A stretch of DNA of 64,000 nt from G963674685 sp964591275 (lineage in GTDB: Bacteria; Lernaellota; Lernaellaia; JACKCT01): positions 62,001 through 126,000 of the forward strand of contig CAZQAE010000003.1 in the NCBI GenBank assembly GCA_964591275.1, given 5' to 3'. The notes below the pieces were generated by a model. It saw only the letters and a list, made by a program, of their open reading frames with translations, did no database searches and had not been told where the DNA came from. This document shows, in pieces, positions 35,101 through 44,106 of this stretch; within the stretch, counting starts at the first letter, position 1; each line of letters opens with the position of its first letter. Made by a program: the position numbers and the translations under genes.

Positions 35101-36455
35101 CAGCCGAAACCCGGCGCCTCCAGGCCCTCGACCAAAAGCGGATCTGGCACCCCTTCACGCAAATGGAAGCTTGGCTCGCCGAGGATCCTCTCGTTATTGC
35201 GAAAGGCGATGGGGCCTACCTGATTGACACGGAAGGTCGGCGCTACCTCGACGGCATCTCCTCTTTGTGGACCAACGTGCATGGACATCGGCATCCGCTG
35301 ATTGATCAGGCCGTCAGGGAACAACTCGACCAGATAGCCCACACAACCTTGCTCGGTCTGGCCGGAAGCGCGTCGGTCGAATTCGCCGACCAGCTTTGTT
35401 CTATTCTTCCAGATGGCCTTGAAAGAATATTTTACTCCGACAACGGCAGCACGGCGGCCGAAATCGCCCTGAAAATGGCCTTCACTTTTCAGCGGCGCCG
35501 AGGTGGAGAAGGGCGCTCGAAGTTCATCACCTTTGACGGCGCATACCACGGCGACACCATCGGCTCGGTGAGCCTTGGCGGCATCGATACTTTTCACGCG
35601 GCATACAAGCCCCTTTTATTCGAGACAATTCAGATCCCTTACCCGCACTGCTACAGATGCCCGCTCACCATGTCCCCGGCTGATTGCGGACAATTATGCT
35701 TTGAGGAAGTCGCCTCGGCCATACGCCGGCACGCCAGCGACTGCGCCGGAGTCGTGATCGAACCCCTGATCCAGGGCGCAGCGGGCATGCGTACCGCGCC
35801 GAAAGGTTTCTTGCGATTTCTGCGCAATCTTTGCGATGAACTCGATCTGCTCCTAATCGCCGACGAGGTGGCGACGGGATTCGGACGGACGGGAACAATG
35901 TTCGCCTGCGAACAGGAGGGCGTCGTCCCGGACCTGATGACCCTGGCGAAAGGCATTACGGGCGGCTATCTGCCACTGGCCGTCACGGCCGTGAAGCAAA
36001 AGGTGTTCGAAGCTTTTCTTGGACGCCACGAGGAATTTAAAACCTTTTTCCACGGGCACACTTACACAGGAAATCCACTGGCCTGCGCTGCGGGTCTGGG
36101 AAATTTACGGGTATTCGCCGAAGAGAAGGTCCTTGACGCCACGCCGGCGAAAATCGAGCGCCTGGCAAATAATCTACGCAATGCCCCAAACATGGATTTC
36201 GTCGGCGATGTGAGGCAAGCCGGATTCATGATCGGCATTGAGCTGGTTTCCGACAAAAAAACGAAGGAGCCTTTCCCCGCCGCGATGCGCCTGGGACATC
36301 AGGTCAGCATGAGAGCACGCGAAAAAGGCCTTATCATCAGACCGCTCGGCGATGTGATCGTCTTGAATCCGCCCCTTTGCGTCACGAACGAACAAATCGA
36401 TTTTCTGACGCGGGCGACGCTGGATTCCATCCAGGAAATCGTTTCGGCGCTCTAA
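35097..36455 (+). CDS. bioA: Adenosylmethionine--8-amino-7-oxononanoate aminotransferase
   Basis: The protein is 452 aa, a class III PLP aminotransferase. It makes 7,8-diaminopelargonic acid in biotin synthesis. Motifs: IWHPFTQM, YLDGISSLWTNVHGHRHP, YSDNGSTAAEIALKMAF, TFDGAYHGDTIGSVSLGG, LIADEVATGFGRTGTMFACE, PLP Lys in LAKGITGGYLPLA, FFHGHTYTGNPLACAA. The IWHPFTQM start and FHGHTYTGNPLAC favour BioA over other class III enzymes. No bioB, bioD or bioF is adjacent. Coupled to the OmpA lipoprotein gene. Confidence 0.93.
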   Translation: MTAETRRLQALDQKRIWHPFTQMEAWLAEDPLVIAKGDGAYLIDTEGRRYLDGISSLWTNVHGHRHPLIDQAVREQLDQIAHTTLLGLAGSASVEFADQLCSILPDGLERIFYSDNGSTAAEIALKMAFTFQRRRGGEGRSKFITFDGAYHGDTIGSVSLGGIDTFHAAYKPLLFETIQIPYPHCYRCPLTMSPADCGQLCFEEVASAIRRHASDCAGVVIEPLIQGAAGMRTAPKGFLRFLRNLCDELDLLLIADEVATGFGRTGTMFACEQEGVVPDLMTLAKGITGGYLPLAVTAVKQKVFEAFLGRHEEFKTFFHGHTYTGNPLACAAGLGNLRVFAEEKVLDATPAKIERLANNLRNAPNMDFVGDVRQAGFMIGIELVSDKKTKEPFPAAMRLGHQVSMRAREKGLIIRPLGDVIVLNPPLCVTNEQIDFLTRATLDSIQEIVSAL

Positions 36456-36590
36456 ATCCCGCCCCCATTTTTCGGCAACCGAACTGTCTTGACCAAAAAC
36501 GCGCAAAAGCCATAATGGCGTACTGTCGCCGGAAGCGACCTGCAAGAAATACCGATTGCGTGAACTTGAAGCGAATAAAAAAGTGAAAAG

Positions 36591-37370
36591 ATGACAAAAG
36601 ATTTTAAAATCAACAACGGGAAATACATTAATCTCATTCGTCGCGCGGATCATTTGGCCGCAGGCGAATTTCTCGCGGACGCCGTCGCCAATAGAATCAA
36701 GGCCGCCGGCGCGCGTGGACTGACCATATGCTTTCCGACCGGTTCGACGCCCGCTCCGGCCTACGAAAAACTGGTGCAAATGCATCGCGCAAAAACGATT
36801 TCCTTTGGCAAGGTGCGTGCCTTTCATCTCGATGAGTATTGCGATCTGCGCGCTGACCACCCCAACTCCTATAAAATGGTTCTCAAGACAAGCTTGTTTG
36901 ACATGGTGGATATCGAGCCGGCGAACACGCATTTTTTTGATTTCGGATTCGACGATCTCAAAAACACCGCCGCCGACTACGAAAAGCGGATTCAGCAAGC
37001 CGGCGGGATCGATTTGATGATTCTCGGCATCGGCGCCAACGGACACATTGCCTTCAACGAACCGGGCAGCAGCCGGGAATCGCGAACTCGCGTTGTCAAA
37101 CTCACCGATCAGACCCTGCAGCGTAATGCGCATTTTTTCGACAATCCCAGCGAAGAACCCAGCCGCGCTATTACGCAGGGCATCGCCAATATCCTCGAAG
37201 CGCGATCCATCATCTTGATGGCCACCGGAGACGACAAGGCCGAAGCCATCCGCCAAGCGCTATGCGAACCCGTCTCGCCGAATAGCCCGGCGTCCTGTTT
37301 ACAGGAGTATTCCGGGGAGTTGAGCGTCGTGGTGGACGACGGAGCGGCGTCCCGCCTTTCGGACACTTAA
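36591..37370 (+). CDS. nagB: Glucosamine-6-phosphate deaminase
   Basis: The protein is 259 aa. It converts glucosamine-6-phosphate to fructose-6-phosphate and ammonia. Motifs: CFPTGSTPAPAY, VRAFHLDEYCDL, HPNSYKMVL, LMILGIGANGHIAFNEPGSS. The usual allosteric-region loops of the E. coli enzyme are only partly recognisable. The gene is alone between bioA and a convergent gene. Confidence 0.9.
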   Translation: MTKDFKINNGKYINLIRRADHLAAGEFLADAVANRIKAAGARGLTICFPTGSTPAPAYEKLVQMHRAKTISFGKVRAFHLDEYCDLRADHPNSYKMVLKTSLFDMVDIEPANTHFFDFGFDDLKNTAADYEKRIQQAGGIDLMILGIGANGHIAFNEPGSSRESRTRVVKLTDQTLQRNAHFFDNPSEEPSRAITQGIANILEARSIILMATGDDKAEAIRQALCEPVSPNSPASCLQEYSGELSVVVDDGAASRLSDT

Positions 37371-37475
37371 GGAAGGATGTCAATCCTGGGAGGGTTGGTC
37401 GATTGATCGAGCAGCTTCGTTTTCCCTAACATCCGCCGCCCGCAATCCGACAAATAAATAAAACACGAACCGATA

Positions 37476-38411
37476 TTATAGTCGTTCCTCAAAAACTTCG
37501 AGACCACGACTGACGCCAAGGTCCTGGATCATCTTCTGCACCAGCGCCATCCGCTTCTCAGCGCCAAGCATTTGCGTGAGCTGAGCCTTCACCGATTCAA
37601 AAGGCGGAATCTTGCCTTCTTTGTCTTTGAGCTTGTCCTTGTTGGCTTCGTAGTAGTTCTTAATATCCACGGCGTCCACGTGAACCTTGTCCGCAGTCTC
37701 CATCTCGACCAAGCGCATGACCATGATGCCCTTTTTGGATTCCGCCGTGGACCGAAGCACTTCGGCGTCTTTGCCAAGCCCTTGAGCCAACGCCGAATCG
37801 AAAAGCAATTCCCGGGCTATGAGACTTTGCAGAATCTGCATCCGTGAAGTTTTGTCGGTCATTTCTTTTTGCGTCTGCGGCGGCATTCGCCTGATTTCCG
37901 CGTCCAGATCGCCCGACGTGATTTCCCGATCTCCGATTTTGGCGAGGATGGCGCCTTCTCTTGGAATCGTGGGCTTTTGAGAATCGACGCGTGCGCTTTC
38001 GTCCAAAACTCCTTTCGCATCCAGGGGACGCCCCAGGCGATCCAGGCAGGCCACTTCTTTTTTCGCCGCCTCTTTTGCAATATCCAAATCACCGAATCGC
38101 TCCCGCAGTTCCACGAAGGCCGCCAGCGCCGCTTCGGGATCGAGTGCGCGTTCCAGATGCCAAATACCGATTTGAAAAAGCGCATTGGCTTTCTTTTTGG
38201 CATCCACGCCCGGATCATCGACGACCTTGCGCAGCATGTCGCCGGCGTCTTTGTATAATCCCCGGTTGGCAAAGGCCGCAGCGACGCGACGGGTCTCATC
38301 AACATTCATGTCCTGAGGATCTCCCGGCGCCTTTTGTAGAATCAAAGCCAGGACAAGGCCGACTAAAAGGAGATTCAGGGCCAGCATCAGGCCAATAGTT
38401 TTGTTTTTCAT
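37476..38411 (-). CDS. SurA N-terminal domain-like membrane-anchored protein
   Basis: About 311 aa from the ATG at 38411, which follows AAAAAGGGTGCAAAA. N-terminal anchor helix (TIGLMLALNLLLVGLVLALI). A TPR-like region covers about 40-140. Residues 165-300 look like the chaperone part of SurA/PrsA proteins (ILAKIGDREITSGDLDAEIR; QILQSLIARELLFDSALAQG). No parvulin PPIase domain is visible. Immediately downstream of the DUF58 gene (13 bases), so the two are co-transcribed. It may act as a periplasmic chaperone. Confidence 0.75.
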   Translation of the reverse strand: MKNKTIGLMLALNLLLVGLVLALILQKAPGDPQDMNVDETRRVAAAFANRGLYKDAGDMLRKVVDDPGVDAKKKANALFQIGIWHLERALDPEAALAAFVELRERFGDLDIAKEAAKKEVACLDRLGRPLDAKGVLDESARVDSQKPTIPREGAILAKIGDREITSGDLDAEIRRMPPQTQKEMTDKTSRMQILQSLIARELLFDSALAQGLGKDAEVLRSTAESKKGIMVMRLVEMETADKVHVDAVDIKNYYEANKDKLKDKEGKIPPFESVKAQLTQMLGAEKRMALVQKMIQDLGVSRGLEVFEERL

Positions 38412-38424
38412 TTTTGCACCCTTT

Positions 38425-39303
38425 TTAAGCCCGATGCGCCCGCTCTTTGAACATGCGCACCAAAGGCCGCACCGGATCGCCCCCGGCTTCGATATACGCG
38501 CGATCGAGGCCAAGCCTCATCAGGCGTTTATTCCAATCCTTTTCCCGCTTTTCGGCCTGCGCGGCCCACGCGGCCTTCGCCGATTCATCCGACAGGTCCA
38601 GCCACGTAAATTCACCGGTCTCGGCGTCTTCTAAGGGGATGAGGCCCGAACCGGCGAGAGTTTTTTCTCGTTTATCTCCCACGTGAATGAACACGAGGTC
38701 GTGACGTTTTGCCGCAATCTCCAGCGCCCGACCGGGATCCTCGCATCCGAGCAGGTCCGTAAGCACGAAAACCACGGCGCGCTTCTTTTGCACTTTCCCG
38801 AGCATTTCGAGGGCGACGGCCAGGTCCGTCCCCTGTTTTTCAGGCTTCTCATATAGCACGTCGCGCACGATGCGTATGGCGTGACGATGACCCTTTCCCG
38901 GCGGCACGAAGGCATGGACCTGCCCGGCGAAGAGCAGAGCGCCGACCTTGTCTGAGTTGCGAACGGCGGACACGGCCAGGATCGCCGCCACGGCGGCGGC
39001 CATTTCCCGCTTGGTTTCGCTGCCGCTGCCGGTGTCCATTGAGGCGGAGATGTCGGCGAGGATCATGACCGTCAGTTCGCGTTCCTCTTCAAAAAGTTTC
39101 AGGTAGGGGCGTCCCATTCGCGCCGTGACATTCCAGTCGATGGCGCGGACATCATCGCCGATCTGATACTCGCGAACTTCGGTAAATTCCATCCCGCGTC
39201 CCTTGAAAACCGAACTGTACTGCCCGGCGAATGTTTCATCCACGTAACGCCGGGTCAGAATCTCGATCTTTCGGATTTTCTTTATGAGTTCCCTGGGCAG
39301 CAT
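38425..39303 (-). CDS. DUF58 (MoxR-associated) protein
   Basis: The protein is 292 aa. Motifs: TRRYVDETFAGQYSSVFKGR, GMEFTEVREYQIGDDVRAID, WNVTARMGRPYLKLFEEERE (DUF58 core), then a vWA-like part with ILADISASMDTG. DUF58 proteins usually sit between moxR and the Bat vWA genes. In this genome the Bat operon is 23 kb away with no moxR, so the set has been split. No transmembrane segment. Confidence 0.92.
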   Translation of the reverse strand: MLPRELIKKIRKIEILTRRYVDETFAGQYSSVFKGRGMEFTEVREYQIGDDVRAIDWNVTARMGRPYLKLFEEERELTVMILADISASMDTGSGSETKREMAAAVAAILAVSAVRNSDKVGALLFAGQVHAFVPPGKGHRHAIRIVRDVLYEKPEKQGTDLAVALEMLGKVQKKRAVVFVLTDLLGCEDPGRALEIAAKRHDLVFIHVGDKREKTLAGSGLIPLEDAETGEFTWLDLSDESAKAAWAAQAEKREKDWNKRLMRLGLDRAYIEAGGDPVRPLVRMFKERAHRA

Positions 39304-39376
39304 TATTTATCACCTTGAAAATCGATGAAATTAAAAATTAATTTCCATTGGAAATTTAATGAACGATCCGCGAATG

Positions 39377-40153
39377 TCAACATACCGCTTCGGCATACAT
39401 ACCCGGCCTGGGCAGGCTTCTGGCGAAGCGCAGCGATTTCAAAGGCGCGCCGATATGATACTCCAACAGCGCGGGAATTATCGAATTTAAGGCCGGCAGG
39501 GATTTTTGCTGGTGATCCAATTTGAAAATGCCCTCGATATCGGAAGCGAGAATGCGCCGCATAAGCTCGCGGGAGTGCGCGGGCAACATATTTTTCTCGC
39601 CATCCCGGGCGCACTTTCCGCACACGATGCCCGATCGGGCAATGGAGAAATTCACATCGTCACCCGGTCCGGCTTTTTTTTGACACCCGATGCATTGCTC
39701 CAGATTCGGCGCAAGCCCCGCCAAGGCCAAAATGCCCATTTCAAATGCGCGAAGCCGAAATTGCCCCACGCCCTTGGCAGCCAGTTCCTTTAAGGCGATA
39801 ACGACCAGATCAAACATCTCCGGCTCCGCCTGGTCTTCGACGGAAAATCGCCTCGTCAACTCGACGACGTGACACGCGGCGGCCAGCAACTGAACCGATT
39901 GGGACAACTCCCAAAATCCGTGAATCAGCATTCCCGAATCCACGCGGGCCATGCCGCGCCGTCGCCTGGTCGCCTTGATGCTGATCACATTGGCGATGTC
40001 GAAGAGATTCGCAAAACGCTTGCGGCTTTTCCGGGCGCCGACGGCTATGGCGGATATCAGCCCCGCCTCCCTCGTGATCAGCCAAACGATCAAATCGCTT
40101 TCGCGATATGGGATGAGCTTGGCCACGAGCGCCGTATATTCGACAATCGCCAT
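39377..40153 (-). CDS. recO: DNA repair protein RecO
   Basis: The protein is 258 aa. N-terminal OB fold (EYTALVAKLIPYRESDLIVW, FANLFDIANVI), then a helical domain with a four-Cys zinc site (CIGCQKKAGP and GIVCGKCARDG). It mediates RecA loading in RecF-pathway recombination. It lies upstream of the DUF58 gene on the same strand with a 73-base gap. Confidence 0.9.
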   Translation of the reverse strand: MAIVEYTALVAKLIPYRESDLIVWLITREAGLISAIAVGARKSRKRFANLFDIANVISIKATRRRRGMARVDSGMLIHGFWELSQSVQLLAAACHVVELTRRFSVEDQAEPEMFDLVVIALKELAAKGVGQFRLRAFEMGILALAGLAPNLEQCIGCQKKAGPGDDVNFSIARSGIVCGKCARDGEKNMLPAHSRELMRRILASDIEGIFKLDHQQKSLPALNSIIPALLEYHIGAPLKSLRFARSLPRPGMYAEAVC

Positions 40154-40218
40154 TCTCTAAACCTTAAATCATTAAACAATGAACAACAGATCCTTAGCTT
40201 CCAGCTTCTAAATTCTGG

Positions 40219-40332
40219 CTAAAACATCACATAGACGAACTGCGGCGCCTTGCCTCCCATGATGACGATCATCACCAGGAGCAAAAAGAGTAGCGCGCCA
40301 TAAATAATATCCCGGAAAATCGACGGCTTCAT
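40219..40332 (-). CDS. 37-aa membrane microprotein associated with MBOAT, copy A
   Basis: The sequence starts MKPSIFRDIIYGALLFLLLV and ends GGKAPQFVYVMF. The ATG immediately follows the MBOAT stop codon (TAG-ATG). One hydrophobic helix is followed by a short conserved tail. A paralog of the same length with the same MKPS, GG and QFVYVMF positions follows the second MBOAT gene (42755-42868). The tail resembles the end of DUF5989-type microproteins, which also sit beside MBOAT/SGNH genes. Conservation of both ends across the duplication shows it is translated. It is probably a subunit of the acyltransferase complex. Confidence 0.82.
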   Translation of the reverse strand: MKPSIFRDIIYGALLFLLLVMIVIMGGKAPQFVYVMF

Positions 40333-41565
40333 CTATCCTCCCAGCAGTCCGAAGAGCCTCATGTAAATCATGATGGACTTTTTCGCACTGAATATGAATA
40401 GGACCCAGCCGAGATTGATGATCTCAAATGTGATCAGCCATGCGAAGAATTTTCGCCGCCATGTTTGCGTCGCCGGCGCGCCATCCCGAGCATTTTTCAT
40501 CCGCCGGTTTATGTTGAGGAAAAATGCGTGATAGATGCCCCACAGCGCGAAGTGCGGCGTCAACCCATGCCACAGGCCGACCATCAACATGGCAATAAAG
40601 GTGTTTCGCGATGCGGTCTGAGATCCGCGTCGATTTCCACCCAATCCGATGTACACGTAGTCGGTGATCCAGCCTGTCAGGGAAATGTGCCAGCGACGCC
40701 AGAAGTCGGCGACGTTCGTCGCCAGGATGGGCCACTTGAAGTTTTCCATAATCCGATAGCCAAAAAGCCGCGCCAAACCGATGGCCATGTCCGAATATCC
40801 TGCGAAGTCGCAGTACAGATAGAGATAGTAAGCATGGAGGCATATCCACAGATACCAGACGGGCCATTTTTCGAGGTGCATCACCGGCGCCGAGGCCAGT
40901 TGGAGATAGGGTTTGACCAAGGTGTAGAAAAATTCCGCAACAACCAGCTTCTTGAACAGGCCCGTGAAAATTTTTGTCAGTCCCACGCGGACGTCTTCGG
41001 GAGTGGGGCGTATCGCTTTTGCGGTCTGGGCAAAGAAGGCTTGCGGTCTTTCAATAGGCCCGGCCATGAGCGTGGGCCAGAAAAGAAGATAATGAACGTA
41101 ATCCCACCATCCGACCGGCGCCATCGCGCCTTTTTTGATCTCGATGAGATAGGCGATGCCCCGGAAAGTGAAATAGCTGATGCCCAGCGGGGCGAGCATG
41201 CCGATCCCGCCTTGCGCCTGCCAGGGAAACATCGTTTCCAACAGATGCGGGGGCAAAACCACCTGCACGAGCTTGAAAATAAACAGGGGAGACAAAAGCG
41301 CAGCGACGCCGATTTTCAAATATCGCTTTTTACCGGCTTCCCCGGCGCTTTCGATTCGCCGACCGATCGCCCATCCCGCGTAGAGGATTGCCGCAGTGAA
41401 ACCGATGAACACCGGACGCAACAGCATGTGCGCGGCATCCTGCCGGAATACAAAAAGGACGGCGGCGACCAGCATCAGGCCATGACGCCGCGCCGGTTTG
41501 AAAAAGCGAAAAAGAATGAGGAAAAACAGCGTAAATAATAGGGCGTCCAAAGTGAAGAGATTCAT
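40333..41565 (-). CDS. MBOAT family O-acyltransferase (AlgI/DltB-like)
   Basis: The protein is 410 aa, multi-spanning. Motifs: FPLGISYFTFRGIAYLIEI-like block (GISYFTFRGIAYL), GPIERPQAFF, YCDFAGYSDMAIGLARLFGY, DFWRRWHISLTGWITDYVYI with the conserved His, and the second His region GLWHGLTPHFALWGIYHAFF. It transfers acyl groups across the membrane to a surface polymer. The start overlaps the SGNH gene end, and the stop abuts the 37-aa gene. This copy is intact. Confidence 0.92.
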   Translation of the reverse strand: MNLFTLDALLFTLFFLILFRFFKPARRHGLMLVAAVLFVFRQDAAHMLLRPVFIGFTAAILYAGWAIGRRIESAGEAGKKRYLKIGVAALLSPLFIFKLVQVVLPPHLLETMFPWQAQGGIGMLAPLGISYFTFRGIAYLIEIKKGAMAPVGWWDYVHYLLFWPTLMAGPIERPQAFFAQTAKAIRPTPEDVRVGLTKIFTGLFKKLVVAEFFYTLVKPYLQLASAPVMHLEKWPVWYLWICLHAYYLYLYCDFAGYSDMAIGLARLFGYRIMENFKWPILATNVADFWRRWHISLTGWITDYVYIGLGGNRRGSQTASRNTFIAMLMVGLWHGLTPHFALWGIYHAFFLNINRRMKNARDGAPATQTWRRKFFAWLITFEIINLGWVLFIFSAKKSIMIYMRLFGLLGG

Positions 41566-42701
41566 GGCGCGCTCACCAGGGCCTGGGCAATGCTCGGCGT
41601 TAAAGCGCGCGCCAGTTCATCGTGGCCGTTCATGTTCAAATGGTCGCCGTCGGTGAAATATCGGTTGTCCGCCGCGTCGGTCAAATCGACGAAGCCATGA
41701 CCATATTCCCCTGCCATTTCCTGTATCATTTCCTTTAAACGCGCGTGCTCTTTCCAGTCAAAATAATGAAATTTCGCGTTGGCTTTTCGATTCAATGGAA
41801 TCAGATAAAATAGGAGATTCGCCTTGCGGTCGGCAGCCATGGCGCAAAGAAGCTCCAGGGTTTGAAAATGGATGATGTCTCGACTCAGTTCGATTTTCGA
41901 GTAGGTGTTGCGGTTGGAGTCGTGGTAAATGGCGGACTTATCCTTCCACAGATTGTCTGCGTTGCGCTGATCTGGGTTGTAGGCGGTTTTTATAAGCGGC
42001 CCCAGCGCATCAATCCTTTTTGCCAGGCAGGTGGTCAACGCTTTCGGAAAAGGTCCTGTTTCGCCGGTGAGCCAAAAAGACAACAGTTTTCTTTGCCGAT
42101 AAAACGCCCACACAAATTCCAGGTTTTTCCTGATTCTGATTTTGCCCCACTCATTGTCGGGAACTTTTAATATTTTTCTCCGGAGCATTTTGAAATCAGC
42201 ACGGCTACGCAAATAAAAAACATTGTCTTTGTGAACGACCATGCGGTTCAAAGTTCCCTGTCCCGAAAAAAGTTTGAAGTGCAAAGGGATGACGAGAAGG
42301 TCCACGCCGTTTCGTATCGACTCGGAAGCCAGCGCCATGTGGTCCCCAAAGCTGTTGCCGATAACGGCCAGGTTGAAGCTGCGGCTCGGAATGCCTTCAT
42401 CAAGAAGATATTCCTGAACCCGATAGGGCATCGTTGCCTCGGGCCGAGAGTTGACGAATCCCTGAATCACGCTGGCGCCGAAATAAGCGACGGCGGGGCG
42501 ATCCGTCGTCAGTCGCATTTGGTGAAAAAAGTAGTCGTTGAAAAAATCGCTTCGCCCTTCATTGCGTAAAACGAGGTTTGGACGACTTGGAATATCCAGC
42601 GCAAGTACGGCGACATCCAGGGCCGCGAGCAAAAGCAGCGTTGTGGCAAAAGCGTAGAGCAGGCGCACGCTTTTTATGTGCTCCATTATCGAGGTCTTCA
42701 A
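41562..42701 (-). CDS. SGNH-like acyl-transfer partner of MBOAT, copy A
   Basis: The protein is up to 379 aa (an ATG at 42686 is also possible). N-terminal helix (LLYAFATTLLLLAALDVAVL), then an SGNH-like domain: VAYFGASVIQG with Ser near 77 in the GDS position, FNLAVIGNSFGDHMALASES, and the catalytic DxxH in TDGDHLNMNGHDELA. It is similar to the AlgX/AlgJ role, moving the acyl group to the glycan. Paralog at 44103-45251 with collinear motifs. It lies directly upstream of MBOAT copy A (overlapping ATGA). Confidence 0.85.
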   Translation of the reverse strand: MKTSIMEHIKSVRLLYAFATTLLLLAALDVAVLALDIPSRPNLVLRNEGRSDFFNDYFFHQMRLTTDRPAVAYFGASVIQGFVNSRPEATMPYRVQEYLLDEGIPSRSFNLAVIGNSFGDHMALASESIRNGVDLLVIPLHFKLFSGQGTLNRMVVHKDNVFYLRSRADFKMLRRKILKVPDNEWGKIRIRKNLEFVWAFYRQRKLLSFWLTGETGPFPKALTTCLAKRIDALGPLIKTAYNPDQRNADNLWKDKSAIYHDSNRNTYSKIELSRDIIHFQTLELLCAMAADRKANLLFYLIPLNRKANAKFHYFDWKEHARLKEMIQEMAGEYGHGFVDLTDAADNRYFTDGDHLNMNGHDELARALTPSIAQALVSAP

Positions 42702-42754
42702 ATTACTGTCCGCTTCATTTTTTTTCGCGCCGCCGGCGATTTCTCCGTTTTTGC

Positions 42755-42868
42755 TTAGAACATAACGTAAACGAACTGGGATACCTGCCCACCCAGGAGG
42801 ATAATCACGGCCAATATCAGAAAAAGGGCCGCGCCGAAAGCAAAATCTCTGGCGAAAGAGGGTTTCAT
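42755..42868 (-). CDS. 37-aa membrane microprotein associated with MBOAT, copy B
   Basis: It starts MKPSFARDFAFGAALFLILA and ends GGQVSQFVYVMF. The ATG overlaps the MBOAT stop (ATGA). It shares 37-aa length, single helix, and MKPS, GG and QFVYVMF with copy A at 40219. Third-position differences dominate, as expected for a selected coding sequence. Confidence 0.82.
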   Translation of the reverse strand: MKPSFARDFAFGAALFLILAVIILLGGQVSQFVYVMF

Positions 42869-44106
42869 GGCAGTCCTCCCGACAAACCGAAGAGTTTGGA
42901 CCAAATTACAACTGTTCTGTGGGCGCTGAAAATAAATGGCACCCATCCGAGGTTGACGATCTGAAAGGTGACAAACCACGCAATGCCCGTGCGCCACCAA
43001 GCCATCGGTTTTTGACTATCCTCATTCCTGGCGCGCATTTGGCGATAGATGTTCAAAAAAATCGCGTGATAAATTCCCCACAATGCAAAATGGGGCGACA
43101 ATCCGTGCCAAAGGCCGACCAGGACCATCGCGGTCATGGTGTTGCGCGCGGCGATTTGTGAACCGCGTCGGTTTCCGCCAAGCCCGATGTACACGTAATC
43201 GGTGATCCACCCTGTTAGGGAAATGTGCCAGCGACGCCAGAAATCGGCGATGTTCACGGCCAGTATCGGCCATCGAAAGTTTTCCATGATGCGGTAGCCG
43301 AAGATGCGCGCGATGCCGATGGCCACGTCGGAATATCCAGAAAAATCACAGTAAAGGTAAAAGTAATAGGCATGCAGGCAGATCCACAACTGTCAGGAAC
43401 TCCATTCGCCCAGGGCGCCGACCGGTTTTGCGGACATCAGGAGATAGGGGCTGGCGATTTGGTAGAAAAAATCGCCGAAGATCATTTTTTTCACCAGGCC
43501 GAAAAGTATGCGCGTAACGCCTACGCGCAGGTCCTCATCATTCAATTTTTCCAGCAGCCTCGTCTGCCTGAAAAATGGCCCTGGCCGTTCGATAGGCCCC
43601 GCCATGAATGTCGGCCAAAACGCCACGTAGTTGAGTAACTGCCAAAACCCGACCGGCCTGATATTTCCCTTTCGGATTTCGATGAGATAAGCCATCGACC
43701 GAAAGCTGAAGTAACTGATGCCAAGAGGCGCCAGCGCGCTCATCTCGATGTTTCCGCTAATGGCCAGAATGTTGCTGATCAGATGCGGCGGCACGACGAC
43801 CTGAGTCAGCTTGAAAAAAAACAGCGGCACGACAAGCAATATTATTCCATGCTTCAATCGCCGCGCTTTCCGGTCCTCGGGCGCTTCGTCTATGCGGCGG
43901 CCCATGATCCACGCAAAGGCAAAAACCATCAGCGTTATCAGAACAAAGAGCATGCTCAGCGCAAAATGCGGCGTACTTTGCATAGCGATGAAAATTGCTG
44001 CGCCGATGGTCATGAACCCGTGCCGCCATCTGGGTTTCAAAGCGAAACGGCATAGGAAATAAGCCACGACAACGAACTTCAGGACCTGGATGGAGAACAT
44101 GTTCAT
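42865..44106 (-). pseudogene. MBOAT family O-acyltransferase copy B, interrupted by one in-frame TGA
   Basis: The first part (43393-44106) covers GISYFSFRSMAYLIEI and GPIERPGPFFRQ. The second (42865-43389) begins LWICLHAYYFYLYCDFSGYS and carries DFWRRWHISLTGWITDYVYI and GLWHGLSPHFALWGIYHAIF. They are in the same frame and separated only by TGA at 43393-43395 (GEWSS-stop-QLWICL). In copy A the aligned residue is Trp (EKWPVWYLWICL), so TGG-to-TGA is the simplest explanation. All other motifs are intact, so the change is recent or a sequencing error. Selenocysteine is unlikely here: no SECIS hairpin is seen. Confidence 0.8.

Noticed and set aside
36174..37256. 360-codon minus-strand frame over the bioA end and nagB
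   Set aside because: Antisense to two genes with clear catalytic motifs; no signal, domain or ribosome site of its own.
40465..41538. 357-codon plus-strand frame over MBOAT copy A
   Set aside because: Antisense shadow of a conserved membrane protein.
43393..43395. Selenocysteine at the TGA of MBOAT copy B
   Set aside because: The paralog has Trp, not Cys, at this place, and no SECIS-like hairpin is seen in the next 40 bases.
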